64,000 nt of DNA from Onstottus_B sp049273855 (GCA_049273855.1 JBASRN010000095.1:5435-69434); one strand, 5' to 3'. Counted from the stretch's first letter, positions 17,651 to 26,996 are shown. Numbers and translations are program-made. The notes: generated by a model not told the origin, from the sequence alone.

Positions 17651-17793
17651 GTCGGTGGCCGGTGGCCAGTGGGCAATGGTTTTTAGTAGCTCGTAGTCCG
17701 CAGTCCGCAGTCCGTAGATTAATCCAGTTTGCCGTGTTCTTGATTCGGATATACTGTACCGACGACTGACGACTGACGACTGACTACGGACTA
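17651..17793. repeat. Cluster of three different heptamer tandem repeats
   Basis: Three tracts with a 7-bp period occur in one gap: GTGGCCG/GTGGCCA/GTGGGCA (17651-17679), GTCCGCA x2 with GTCCGTA (17693-17717) and CGACTGA x3 followed by CTACGGACTA (17763-17793). The last two have partly inverted relationships (GTCCGTAG against CTACGGAC). The cluster fills the divergent region between the S41 protease and the FAD oxidoreductase and abuts the latter's ATG. It leaves no room for an ordinary Shine-Dalgarno. Confidence 0.85.
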
Positions 17794-18954
17794 ATGACTG
17801 ATACAGCAGACGTCGTGATAATCGGGGGCGGGATCGTCGGGTCGAGCGTCGCCTACCATCTCGCGGAAGCTGGATGCACCGACGTCCTGATCGTCGAGCG
17901 TGAGGCTCATCAGGGACTCGGCTCGACCGGGAAGAGCGCCGGGGGAGTCCGCGCGCAGTTCGCCACCGAGATCAATATCCGCATGTCGCTCTACTCGATC
18001 GGCTTCTTCAAGCAGTTTCAGGAGGAGACGGGGCAGGACGTGGGGTATCGGCCGCACGGCTACCTGTTTGTTGCGACCGACCAGCGGCACCTCGACTACT
18101 TGAATGCGAACCGCGAAAAGCAACAAGCGTGCGGGCTGAACGACGTCGAAATTCTCGCGCGCGAAGACATTCTCAAGGTTCTTCCACAGATGCGCGCGGA
18201 TGACGTGGTCGGCGGGAGCTTCTGCCCGACGGATGGGTTTGTCGATCCCTACAGCATGATGACCGCCTTCACGTCACGGGCGCGGGAGCGCGGCGTCAAA
18301 CTGTGGCTGGACGCTGAAGTTACCGGCATCGACGTCGACAGCGGCCGAGTCTCTGGAGTTGTAACCTCGCGAGGACGCGTGGCGACTCGGGCGGTTGTTA
18401 ACGCCGGGGGACCGTGGGCCGCGGTTGTCGCGCGGCTTGCTGGAATCGAGATACCGGTCACTCCTCTTCGCAGACAATTGGTACACACTCAGCCGTTCGA
18501 TTTGTTACCTGCGCGGTTGCCGATGGTCATAGACATGTCGAATGGTTTTCACTTTCGACCCGAAGGCCCGGGCTTCCTGCTGGCGTGGCCCGACGAGCAC
18601 GAAACCACGGGGTTCAACACTCAGTTTGATCCCGAGTTCATCGAGAAGATTCTCATACGCGCGGTGAATCGCGTGCCTTGCTTTGCAGAAGCCGAAGTGA
18701 ACCCGCGCCGATGTTGGGCAGGGCTGTACGAAGTGACGCCGGACCATCACGCGATAATCGGCCGGGCGCCGGGCGTCGAAGGTTTGTTTCTGGCAAACGG
18801 CTTCAGCGGCCATGGAGTTATGCACTCGCCCGCAACGGGCCTGATAGTCTCGGAGATGATACTCGGCGGCAAACCCCACACAATCGATGCGACGCCGCTG
18901 AGGGTGGAGCGTTTCGCCGAGGGGAAGCTCTTAAAGGAAACCGCTGTCTTATGA
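17794..18954 (+). CDS. FAD-dependent amine/amino-acid oxidoreductase (DAO family)
   Basis: The 386-residue enzyme has the N-terminal Rossmann FAD motif GGGIVGSSVAYHLAEAG followed by VLIVERE. The substrate-binding half and the C-terminal DAO signature (GLYEVTPDHHAIIGRAP, then GLFLANGFSGHGVMHSPA) are as in sarcosine oxidase beta, glycine oxidase and D-hydroxyproline dehydrogenases. It oxidises a secondary or primary amino acid, passing electrons to oxygen or a quinone. No partner subunit genes are adjacent, so it is probably a single-chain enzyme. The specific substrate is undetermined. Confidence 0.88.
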   Translation: MTDTADVVIIGGGIVGSSVAYHLAEAGCTDVLIVEREAHQGLGSTGKSAGGVRAQFATEINIRMSLYSIGFFKQFQEETGQDVGYRPHGYLFVATDQRHLDYLNANREKQQACGLNDVEILAREDILKVLPQMRADDVVGGSFCPTDGFVDPYSMMTAFTSRARERGVKLWLDAEVTGIDVDSGRVSGVVTSRGRVATRAVVNAGGPWAAVVARLAGIEIPVTPLRRQLVHTQPFDLLPARLPMVIDMSNGFHFRPEGPGFLLAWPDEHETTGFNTQFDPEFIEKILIRAVNRVPCFAEAEVNPRRCWAGLYEVTPDHHAIIGRAPGVEGLFLANGFSGHGVMHSPATGLIVSEMILGGKPHTIDATPLRVERFAEGKLLKETAVL

Positions 18955-19069
18955 GCCGGCGCGCGGGGATGGCTCAAAGATAAAGCGAGTCACAAATCAC
19001 GCCCAGTGCCGCGAATTCTGCCTTTTTGTCCTCTTCGTCATCTCTGTACTGTGGTCTGTACCGAGGTAC

Positions 19070-19098
19070 TTGACTTAAATTGGCAAAAGCCATAGTCT
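19070..19098 (+). promoter_or_regulatory. Candidate sigma-70 promoter for the TonB receptor gene
   Basis: TTGACT (19070-19075), a 17-bp spacer and TAGTCT (19093-19098), about 50 bp upstream of the receptor start codon. Confidence 0.4.
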
Positions 19099-19150
19099 GC
19101 GGACGTATCCAGCCAGTGTAAGGTATTTTAACCTCCGGGAGGTATCCGCT

Positions 19151-22100
19151 ATGCGAACCATGAAAAAGCTCACCTTGCTAGTCATTTTTCTACTTGTGGT
19201 CGGAGCCCAACCTGTGTTCCCGCAGGCGTCTGTTTCAAACGCGGAGATCCGGGGACAAGTGACCGATCAAAATGGTGCGGCGGTAGCCGGCGCCACCGTG
19301 ACGACTATCGACGTCAACAAAGGCACCACGCGCACGGTCAATAGCGATGAGAATGGGTTCTATGTGATTCTGGCTTTGCAGCCGAGCACCTACAATCTGA
19401 AGGTCGAGGCCGCAGGCTTTGCCTCTAAGACGATCAACGACATCAAGATCGACGTGGGGCAGGTCTCCAGTATCCCGGTCGCGCTCGGCGTGGGCGCCGT
19501 TCAGGACGTAGTCGACGTGACGGCGGACACCCAGGTGGTCGAGGTCGAGCGGACTCAGCAATCTTCGGTTATCGGCGAATATCAGATAGACAACCTGCCG
19601 ATCAACCGGCGGAGCTTTTTGGATTTCGCGCTGCTGACGCCCGGCGTGACTGACTCGGACAACATCAGCGACTCTTCGGATTTCCGCGTAGCCCAAACGC
19701 CGCAAACCGGGTTGTCGTTTGGCGGCAACAATGGCCGCAACAACTCGATCATGGTGGATGGCGCGTCGACGGACACTAATTCCGGCGCGTCCCGTGTGGT
19801 TGTTAGCCAGGAAGGCGTGCAGGAATTTCAGGTCAATCGCAACAGCTACAACGCCGAATATGGCGGAGCGTCGGGCGGAGTAGTCAACATCGTTTCCAAG
19901 ACCGGATCGAACTCTCTCCACGGCAGCCTCTTTGGATACTTCCGCGATGAAAAGTTCGACGCGCACAATGCCTTCGACTTTAACCCGCAGGGCCAATCAC
20001 CGTTCGACCGGCAGCAATATGGCGGCTCAATAGGCGGGCGCATAGCCCGCGACAAGACCTTTTTCTTCACGGCGATTGAAAGGCTGCAAGAGAACCGGAC
20101 GACCTTCGTAAACCTGATCAATGACCGGAGCATATTTGACATAACTGGGTCGCAGAGGGCGCTGTTTAATTTTCTGGCGCCCACTCCTTTCGCGCCGCTG
20201 GCGACTGCTCTCACAGGCGCCCTAACCACGACCAACTTCCCGCGCACCGTCCAGTTGTTTGAAGACGCCAGCGGTCAGTTCCCATTCGAGGAAAGCAGCA
20301 CGGTCTTTTCAGCCCGCGTTGATCACACCTTCAGCGCAAGCGATAACGGGTACATACGCTTTAACCTGGCCGACTCTCACTTCGAGAACGCGGCTGCAGG
20401 AGCGTTGAACGCCACCTCGCGCGGACGCACGATTGACACGCTCACCGGCGGGTTGCTGTTATCTGAGACTCACTTTTTCTCTCCCGTTACGATTAATGAA
20501 GTGAAGGCTCAGGTCAGTTACGTTCGCAACGACGTCATTGCGAACGACCTGATCGGCCCGGAATTCAACATTGAAGGGGCCGGCAACTTCGGGCGCGATA
20601 TATTCTTGCCCTCGGAGGCGATTGAGCGTCGGTACGAGGTGAGCGACAACGTTGCACTGGTGAGAGGCAACCACACATTGAAGCTCGGCGGGCAGTTCCA
20701 GGCCGTAGACAACTCAAGCAACTCTCAAACATTTTTTGGCGGGCGGTTCAATTTCGGCAACGTGCTGCCGTTGATAACCCTCGTGCCGGCGGCGAATCGA
20801 CCTGCATTGATCGGGTTCTTACAGGCGAACGGGGGCGCGCTTGGAGCCGACGCCAACGGGAACGGCATACCAGACTCTCTGGATGCTCCGATCACTGCAT
20901 TGCAGTCTTTCAATCTGAACCTGCCGATAGTCTATCAGCAGGGCTTCGGTGAGTCCGGCTTCAACTCGTGGGCCTATCGGACCTCGTTCTATGGCCAGGA
21001 CACCTGGAAAGTGCGTCCGAACTTCACCTTCAACTACGGAGCGCGCTACTTCATAGAAAAGAAAGAATTCTTCGAGCCATCCGATCTGGACAAAGACAAC
21101 ATTCAGCCGCGACTCGGCTTTTCGTGGGACCCGTGGAGTGATGGCAAGACCGTCATACGCGGCGGCTACGGAATCTTCGTCGGACAGGTTGACAATCAGA
21201 TTGTCAACGTAATCAACGAGCTCGCGGGCCGCGGCAATCCAAGCGAGATCAACATAGTGCTCGCGACCGCCACTTCCGGCGCGCTCGGGCTTCCGACCTC
21301 ATTCGCGGTTTACCAGACGCTGCTCGCGCAAGGCGTCATCGGCAGTCGCGTGATTACGGCAGCCGACCTTGTTCAGTTCGGGGTCGTTCCCAGCCCAGGA
21401 AAACCTCTGGAAGTTCGCTTCCGCCTTGAGCCGAATTTCGAGAACCCTTATTCGCAGCAAGCCAGCCTCGCCGTTCAACGCGACCTGGGAGGCGACTTCG
21501 GAGTTGAAGTCAGTTACCTGTTCAATCGCTCCGCGCACATCACGCGCAACCGCGATCTCAATCAATTCAAGGCAAGCGGGCCGATCAATCCGTTTTCAGC
21601 GACACAGGCGTTCGTCCGGTTCCCGACCGCCGCGCAGGCCGCCGCGGGCATAACCAGCGACTTCCGCAACCCGCTTATCCTTCAGGACAACGTTTACGAA
21701 TCCAGCGCCAGTTCGTTCTATCATGCAGGAACGATTCAAGTGACGAAGCGATTGTCGCGCGGCTACAGCATCAACGCCAATTACACGTTTTCGAAGACAA
21801 TTGATGAAGTGACGGACTTCAACAGCGACTTTTCGGCTCAAAACCCGTTAAGTATTCGCTTGGACCGATCTCTGTCGTCCTTTGACCAGCGGCATCGAGG
21901 CGTGATCAGCGGCGTTTTTGAAAGCCCGTTCAAAGGCGAATCCACAGTCGATAAGGTCTTGGGTAATTGGCTCTTCTCGACCATCTTCATAGGCGGGAGC
22001 GGTCGCCCGTTCAACCTTCTGCTGGGATTTGACGCCAACGGAGATGGTCGCTCGCAAAGCGACCGTCCGTGCATTCGCTCGGCAGCCGACCAGCCTTGCG

Positions 22101-22396
22101 GGCCGAATTCCAACATAAGCCGCAACGCGGGCAAAGGCGAAGGTTTCTACAACGTTGACATGCGGCTGGCGCGCCGCTTCACCGTCACGGAAGGTCGCTT
22201 CCTTGAGTTCACCTTCGAAGCATTCAACGTATTCAACCACACCAACTTCATTGGCGTGAATAACATTGTCGGGACCACGCCGATCACCATAGGCAGGCCG
22301 CGCGGCATTGAGGGGCCATTCTCGACATCGCCGCTGGCCTTCACCTCGGCGGCCCCCGCGCGCCAGCTTCAGTTCGGTGCGCGGCTCAGCTTCTAG
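19151..22396 (+). CDS. TonB-dependent receptor with carboxypeptidase-regulatory domain (Oar-like)
   Basis: The 1081-residue outer-membrane protein has a signal peptide (about 1-25). A CarboxypepD_reg-like beta-sandwich follows (about 28-115, AEIRGQVTDQNGAAVAGATV), then a plug domain (about 120-260, with GGNNGRNNSIMVDGA and GGASGGVVNIVSKTGSN) and a long beta-barrel ending in the aromatic terminus QFGARLSF. This architecture is typical of Acidobacteriota and Myxococcus Oar; ligands are often oligosaccharides or peptides. A GGGAGG Shine-Dalgarno lies 8 nt before ATG. It is monocistronic, with a candidate promoter at 19070 and a hairpin at 22475. No SusD partner is present. Confidence 0.95.
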   Translation: MRTMKKLTLLVIFLLVVGAQPVFPQASVSNAEIRGQVTDQNGAAVAGATVTTIDVNKGTTRTVNSDENGFYVILALQPSTYNLKVEAAGFASKTINDIKIDVGQVSSIPVALGVGAVQDVVDVTADTQVVEVERTQQSSVIGEYQIDNLPINRRSFLDFALLTPGVTDSDNISDSSDFRVAQTPQTGLSFGGNNGRNNSIMVDGASTDTNSGASRVVVSQEGVQEFQVNRNSYNAEYGGASGGVVNIVSKTGSNSLHGSLFGYFRDEKFDAHNAFDFNPQGQSPFDRQQYGGSIGGRIARDKTFFFTAIERLQENRTTFVNLINDRSIFDITGSQRALFNFLAPTPFAPLATALTGALTTTNFPRTVQLFEDASGQFPFEESSTVFSARVDHTFSASDNGYIRFNLADSHFENAAAGALNATSRGRTIDTLTGGLLLSETHFFSPVTINEVKAQVSYVRNDVIANDLIGPEFNIEGAGNFGRDIFLPSEAIERRYEVSDNVALVRGNHTLKLGGQFQAVDNSSNSQTFFGGRFNFGNVLPLITLVPAANRPALIGFLQANGGALGADANGNGIPDSLDAPITALQSFNLNLPIVYQQGFGESGFNSWAYRTSFYGQDTWKVRPNFTFNYGARYFIEKKEFFEPSDLDKDNIQPRLGFSWDPWSDGKTVIRGGYGIFVGQVDNQIVNVINELAGRGNPSEINIVLATATSGALGLPTSFAVYQTLLAQGVIGSRVITAADLVQFGVVPSPGKPLEVRFRLEPNFENPYSQQASLAVQRDLGGDFGVEVSYLFNRSAHITRNRDLNQFKASGPINPFSATQAFVRFPTAAQAAAGITSDFRNPLILQDNVYESSASSFYHAGTIQVTKRLSRGYSINANYTFSKTIDEVTDFNSDFSAQNPLSIRLDRSLSSFDQRHRGVISGVFESPFKGESTVDKVLGNWLFSTIFIGGSGRPFNLLLGFDANGDGRSQSDRPCIRSAADQPCGPNSNISRNAGKGEGFYNVDMRLARRFTVTEGRFLEFTFEAFNVFNHTNFIGVNNIVGTTPITIGRPRGIEGPFSTSPLAFTSAAPARQLQFGARLSF

Positions 22397-22474
22397 CAAG
22401 CCGGTCGGCTGTGAGGAGCCGAACCAGAGCCACGCGTCCACAGAGACTGCGGGTTCGTGCGCAGCGCATAAATA

Positions 22475-22518
22475 AACAGCCCTCTCGTTGACCAAGAAGC
22501 AACGAGAGGGCTGTTTCG
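22475..22518 (+). terminator. Strong hairpin, probable intrinsic terminator after the TonB receptor
   Basis: A perfect 16-bp stem AACAGCCCTCTCGTTG (22475-22490) pairs with 22500-22515 around a 9-nt loop. Only a short T run (TTT) follows, so termination could be bidirectional or attenuator-like. It separates the TonB receptor from lysA. Confidence 0.75.
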
Positions 22519-22561
22519 CCACTACCGACTCACCGGTTCAAAGTTTCTCTTGTCAAACCGT

Positions 22562-22590
22562 TTGCTACTCACTTATCGCTCACCTAAAAT
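22562..22590 (+). promoter_or_regulatory. Candidate promoter of lysA
   Basis: TTGCTA (22562-22567), 17 bp, TAAAAT (22585-22590). The predicted transcription start (about 22597) lies only ~5 nt before the lysA ATG, so the message would be nearly leaderless. No Shine-Dalgarno precedes the ATG, which agrees. Confidence 0.45.
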
Positions 22591-22601
22591 CACCGTTCAA
22601 T

Positions 22602-23993
22602 ATGAAACAGGGACTGGAGAAAAGCTGGCAAGTGCCGGGGTATCTCGAAACGCGCGGCGGCCGACTGACGATTGACGGCGCCGACGCTGTTCACCTCGTT
22701 GAGCGGTACGGCTCTCCCCTTTACGTTTTCTCTGAGAAGCGCATTGCCGAGAACGTCCGCGGTTTGCGGCGCGCGCTTGAAACAGTGCATCCGCGAGTCA
22801 AGCTCTGCTACGCCTCAAAGGCCAACTCGAACATGGCCGTGTTGGACGCGGTTCGCCGAGCCGGCGGCGACGTCGAAGTAAACTCCGGCGGTGAACTTCA
22901 CAAGGCCAGGCGAATAGGGTTTCGCCCGGACCAGATGGTCTTCAACGGAGTGTCGAAGACCGATGAAGAGATACGCGACGCCGTCGAGTACGGAATACTT
23001 GCAATCAACATCGACTCGCTTTGGGAGCTGGATCAGGTCGCGCGAGTCGCCCGCTCGATCGGGGAGCGAGCCAACATCGCGATACGAATCGTCCCGGAAA
23101 TAGTGACCCGCTCGCACATTGGGCTTCAAACCGGGCTGTTATCATCGAAGTTCGGGCTCTCGCCTTCGCAGATCGAGGAAGCGTTCGCGCGCGCCCTTGA
23201 AGCAAGCGACGCAATCAATCTCACGGGCGCTCACATACACATCGGCTCGCAGACGCCCGACTCGGAGCCGTTCGCGCGCGCGTTCGAAGAGATGTGGGTT
23301 CGGCTCCTAGATCTCTACCAGCGCACGGGTCATCGACTCACTCACATAAATGTCGGAGGCGGCTTGCCGATCGACTACCTGGCGGACACGCAGATGGCGG
23401 TCCATATTGGCGAGAGCGAGCGCCAAATGTTATCGGCCAGACTTGATCCCGGCCGCGTTTTGAAGGAAGCGCTTGCGGAAGTCAATGACGAAGCGGGGCT
23501 GCTGGCGGGGCTGACAATCGTGCTCGAACCCGGGAGACGAATCGTCGGCGACAGCGGCTTGCTGCTAACGCGAGTGTGCAACATGAAGACCCGACCCGAG
23601 ACGGGAGATACGTGGCTGCTCGCCGATGCGGGCTACTCTCTGGCGCTTTCGATGGCGATGTACAAATGGTACTACCATCTGGTTTCAGCGTCGCGCGCCG
23701 AAGACACCCACGACTCGCCTTTCAAAGTTGCCGGGCCGTTGTGCGATTCGGGAGACGTGTACTTTGACCTTGAGAAAGGCACCCGGCTTCCAAACTATCG
23801 GTTGCTGCCGGCGGTTACCGGCGTGGGAGATGTTTTGGCTCTGTTGAACGTCGGGGCTTACGCGCTTGATCAAGCGTCGCAGTACAACGGTCGTCCGATT
23901 CCCGGTGGGGTGATGGTGACAGAGTCCGGTGAAGTCCAGATAGTGCGCCGAGCGCAGGGTTATGAGGATTTGTACTCGATGGATTGCTGGTAA
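22602..23993 (+). CDS. lysA: Diaminopimelate decarboxylase
   Basis: The 463-residue enzyme starts at ATG 22602 (MKQGLEK); the longer frame reads through the upstream hairpin and is rejected. It is a fold-III PLP enzyme: Lys73 in CYASKANSNM forms the Schiff base, HIGSQ and GGGLPIDY bind phosphate, EPGRRIVGDSG precedes the C-terminal domain, and GPLCDSGD is the substrate/PLP loop across the dimer interface. It converts meso-diaminopimelate to lysine, the last step of the pathway whose earlier genes lie at 31-40 kb. It is convergent with the esterase gene, 9 bp away. Confidence 0.93.
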   Translation: MKQGLEKSWQVPGYLETRGGRLTIDGADAVHLVERYGSPLYVFSEKRIAENVRGLRRALETVHPRVKLCYASKANSNMAVLDAVRRAGGDVEVNSGGELHKARRIGFRPDQMVFNGVSKTDEEIRDAVEYGILAINIDSLWELDQVARVARSIGERANIAIRIVPEIVTRSHIGLQTGLLSSKFGLSPSQIEEAFARALEASDAINLTGAHIHIGSQTPDSEPFARAFEEMWVRLLDLYQRTGHRLTHINVGGGLPIDYLADTQMAVHIGESERQMLSARLDPGRVLKEALAEVNDEAGLLAGLTIVLEPGRRIVGDSGLLLTRVCNMKTRPETGDTWLLADAGYSLALSMAMYKWYYHLVSASRAEDTHDSPFKVAGPLCDSGDVYFDLEKGTRLPNYRLLPAVTGVGDVLALLNVGAYALDQASQYNGRPIPGGVMVTESGEVQIVRRAQGYEDLYSMDCW

Positions 23994-24002
23994 AGCGCCG
24001 CG

Positions 24003-25502
24003 CTACTTCTTCGCCTTCAACTTCTCGACAATCCTCTTGAAGCCGGCTTCCTCTCTGATCGAGTCGAAAGACTTGTCGCTCTCGAGCAAGCCAATGATGG
24101 AGAACCCTCTCCCAACCGCCTTGTTCAACACGTCGATCGCTTTCTTCTTGTCGCCCTTCAGCGAGTACGCACACGCAAGGTAGTAAAGCACTCGCCAGTT
24201 GTCCGGCATTATCTCCGCGTCTAACGCGAGATTCTCCGACGCCCCGGCGTAGTCCTTCCGATCGAGGAGTGCCGTCGATCTCTCGATGGAGGCAACCACA
24301 AACTGATTCAATAGCCGGCGTGCGAGCCCCCGGTCAGGGGTGCTCTCTTTTGCTTCGGATCGCTTTTTCAAGTCGGCAACCGCTCGCTTTAAATCTGCTA
24401 GCGCGATCGCTCCATCATCGCCCTGCTCCGCAGTCTGAGCGGGGTAGCGCAGCTCGCCTGGACCCGGCGCCTCCGACTCGCCCGAGTAGCCCGGCTTTAC
24501 TCGGGCGCTAAGTCGCGCCCTCAACCTGTACAACTCGACTGACCGTCTGCGCTGCTCTGACTCCTGGTCCTTTTCCAGCTTCAAAGCCTGCCTGACTTCC
24601 TTTCCCTCTTTGAGCGCGGCGGCCTTCTGTTGAAACTCGGTTACGTTCCTCAACCCGTTGAATGTTTCGGCGATTCCCGAGTAGCCGTCATATGCCTGAT
24701 AGATTGAGCCGGCGGCTTCCTGTGCTCGCGCGCGCTGGACTTCTTTCTTGAAGAGCGCGTCAATCAACTGCTCGCTGCGCTCGCGGAGCGCGGACTTCAT
24801 CGCCTGGAGCTCCATCCACTCAACCGCACGAGTGCAGAGTTCCGAGGGCGGCCATGCGTGTCCGCCCTCGAAGATGTCAACGCGATGCGTTTGGCCGAGC
24901 TCATCAAGGGTGCGGTCAAGCTGTCTCATCTCGACATAATTGAAGTCCTCGACGCCTGCCGTTCCGAAGAACACAAACGGCATCGACTGCGTCGGGGCAG
25001 TCTCGGGCGGAAAGCCGCCGCTGCAGGCGATCACGCCCGCGATCTGCCCCTTTAACGCATTGCCAAGATGACAGGCTACCCGCGCGCCTCCCGAAAATCC
25101 GGCCAGGTAGACTCGCCGCTGGTCGATCGCGAATCGTTCAAGCACGTCGTTCCACATAGCGGTTATCGCTTTTACGGACGGCGCCCATGGTCCGTTCCTC
25201 GAGTCGTTCGAGCCAGCCACGATATATCCGTAGGTCTCTGCTGCGTCTTTGAAGTGCTCGACCGGCACGAGTCCGCGCGCTCCGGGATCGAACGCAAACA
25301 GGACCGGCCATTTCTTCTTCGAGTCATAGTTCGATGGAACGTACAGAGCATAAGAGAGAGTGGCGTCGGCGCGACACGCGACCTTCTCGATGATCCTCCC
25401 CGTCGGGAGATCTTCGGCTCGTGCGGAGCTTGGATAAGCGACGAGAAGGGTTAATAACAATCCGACTGGCGGCAATAAAAGTCGAAGGCTGCTGCGATTC
25501 AT
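24003..25502 (-). CDS. Secreted alpha/beta-hydrolase with C-terminal TPR-like region
   Basis: The 499-residue protein has a signal peptide (about 1-29, SSARAE). The esterase/PHB-depolymerase-like domain (about 35-235) has the nucleophile Ser137 in GFSGGAR and a likely catalytic His215 in EGGHAWPP. A long helical region with EKDQESEQRRR charge runs follows, and the C-terminus (LACAYSLKGDKKKAIDVLNKAV) looks like one or two TPRs. Probably a periplasmic esterase or feruloyl-esterase-like enzyme tied to a protein-interaction module. The substrate is unknown. ATG is preceded by AGAGAGAAAG. Confidence 0.8.
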   Translation of the reverse strand: MNRSSLRLLLPPVGLLLTLLVAYPSSARAEDLPTGRIIEKVACRADATLSYALYVPSNYDSKKKWPVLFAFDPGARGLVPVEHFKDAAETYGYIVAGSNDSRNGPWAPSVKAITAMWNDVLERFAIDQRRVYLAGFSGGARVACHLGNALKGQIAGVIACSGGFPPETAPTQSMPFVFFGTAGVEDFNYVEMRQLDRTLDELGQTHRVDIFEGGHAWPPSELCTRAVEWMELQAMKSALRERSEQLIDALFKKEVQRARAQEAAGSIYQAYDGYSGIAETFNGLRNVTEFQQKAAALKEGKEVRQALKLEKDQESEQRRRSVELYRLRARLSARVKPGYSGESEAPGPGELRYPAQTAEQGDDGAIALADLKRAVADLKKRSEAKESTPDRGLARRLLNQFVVASIERSTALLDRKDYAGASENLALDAEIMPDNWRVLYYLACAYSLKGDKKKAIDVLNKAVGRGFSIIGLLESDKSFDSIREEAGFKRIVEKLKAKK

Positions 25503-25555
25503 ACTCGTTTCTTTCTCTCTAGTGACTTGAATCGGCCATTTCGCTCGACAAGAAC

Positions 25556-25650
25556 CCGTGCAAATCCGTCAAATCCGTTTCATCCGCGGTCTATGCTTTC
25601 GGCGTATGACCATCACGGATGACACTGATCCGGCGGATTTGCACGGATAC
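25556..25650. repeat. Palindromic repeat of ATCCGTG type
   Basis: The left arm GTGCAAATCCGTCAAATCCG and TTTCATCCG (25558-25587) and the right arm CACGGATGACACTGATCCGG with CGGATTTGCACGGATAC (25613-25650) are inverted and imperfect. Each arm is itself made of ~10-bp ATCCGtc-like subrepeats. It fills the gap between the esterase gene and the serpin gene. Confidence 0.7.
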
Positions 25651-25661
25651 CACCTCATCAC

Positions 25662-26996
25662 TCACTGTGGGTCGACGATCGAGCCGAGGAACAACACACT
25701 GCCGGTCTTGTTGTCCCGAATCGCAAAGAAGAACGGCCGATCGACTACCATCCTGAAAGTCTTTCTTTGCGCAGGCATCGACGTCACAACCATCTCGGTT
25801 GAAGTTACCGCCGCCGCTTCCGTTCCTTCTTCGTTCACTTCCGCAAAGGTTTTGTGCTTGACCTTGCTGATGAACGCGTTCTGCCCGCCCTGGAACATAC
25901 TTGTGAAGTTCGCGAGGTCCGGATCGAACGCGACTCCCATACCGAGAGTCTTCAACGATGCGTTTAACAATATCTCGTACTCGACCTTGAAGCGCGGGAG
26001 AACGATCACTCCTTCGGTCTTGCTGAACTCTCTCATCCACGTGTCCCAGTTTGCGGTCTTCAACGAAGGGAGAAACTGGCTGAGGCTGGTTCCGGCGGCG
26101 GGAAGAAACACGTACATGCTGACCCGGCCGCCGCCGTATGGAAGACTCACCGCCTGAAAGTTCCTGGCTTCGTAGTAGTTGTACTTGCCCGACTGAGTCA
26201 TCATCGGGAGTCGCCTCTGTGAGCCGGAGGCGGTTGTGAATACGCCGTCTTTGGTCCTTGCTTTGTCGAATTCGGCCGACCACGCCCCTTTGAAGTAGAT
26301 TGCGTTGATCAGAAACAAAACGGATTGCGCATCGATGCTGTCGACTATCTTGTCGATTTTGTCTTTGGTCTTGTCTTTTACCCAGGCGTTGATGGTTGCC
26401 GGCGCAGTCGGGTCCGCGAAGTCCAGCGTGGTCACTTCAGCGCCGTAGAACTGCTTGTTGCGAGCGATGAACTCGCGGTTAAAGTCGATTCCCTTGCGAG
26501 CCCAAAGCGAGTTTGCGATTTGAAGCTGGACCTTGGGATCGGGGTTTTCGAGCTCGCCTTTCAACCCGGCGTAACCGCGATTCAATTCATCGACGGTCAA
26601 CCCTTGAGCTTCGAGAGCACGAGCCATCGCCTGCTTCGTTTCCCCTTGGGCGCCGTTGTAGGTCATCGCCAGGCACAACGCGACGCTTGCGGGCGAGATG
26701 AAGACATTTTTGCCTGCGCTCTCTTTCGCTACTTCGTGGTAGAGCTTGAATCCAAAGGTCGTGTTCGCGGAAACGAGGCGCGCATCGGTTGCGCTGCCCG
26801 CTGAATTGTTGTGGTCTTTCATAGTCGAACCGTTGTCATTCGAAGCGCCCTTGTCGTCTGCCGCGGCGTCTGATGGTCGGCTGCCGTGCGACGCGACCTG
26901 CGATTCGCTTACACTCGAACAGCCCACCAGACAGAACAGGATCGAGATGCCGAGCCATCGGCGCGTTCGACTTGTTTGCAACCGCTGCTTCTTCAT
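25662..26996 (-). CDS. Serpin-family lipoprotein
   Basis: The 444-residue protein starts with a basic signal and lipobox (SILFCLVGCSS), so it is probably lipid-anchored. From about residue 70 it is a full serpin: FISPASVALCLAMTYNGAQG, NALF-like helices, a hinge EEGTEAAAVTSTEM with the small residues needed for loop insertion, and the C-terminal signature DRPFFFAIRDNKTGSVLFLG. The hinge indicates an inhibitor rather than a non-inhibitory serpin; the P1 residue cannot be fixed with certainty. Its ATG overlaps the TGA of the DUF885 peptidase gene by 4 nt, so its translation is probably coupled to that gene. Confidence 0.93.
   Translation of the reverse strand: MKKQRLQTSRTRRWLGISILFCLVGCSSVSESQVASHGSRPSDAAADDKGASNDNGSTMKDHNNSAGSATDARLVSANTTFGFKLYHEVAKESAGKNVFISPASVALCLAMTYNGAQGETKQAMARALEAQGLTVDELNRGYAGLKGELENPDPKVQLQIANSLWARKGIDFNREFIARNKQFYGAEVTTLDFADPTAPATINAWVKDKTKDKIDKIVDSIDAQSVLFLINAIYFKGAWSAEFDKARTKDGVFTTASGSQRRLPMMTQSGKYNYYEARNFQAVSLPYGGGRVSMYVFLPAAGTSLSQFLPSLKTANWDTWMREFSKTEGVIVLPRFKVEYEILLNASLKTLGMGVAFDPDLANFTSMFQGGQNAFISKVKHKTFAEVNEEGTEAAAVTSTEMVVTSMPAQRKTFRMVVDRPFFFAIRDNKTGSVLFLGSIVDPQ

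Noticed and set aside
17651..17793. Possible CRISPR array
   Set aside because: Period is 7 bp in three unrelated tracts with no spacers, and no cas gene is present.
22488..22601. Extended N-terminus of lysA
   Set aside because: It reads through the 16-bp terminator hairpin and the candidate promoter; ATG at 22602 fits family length and start.
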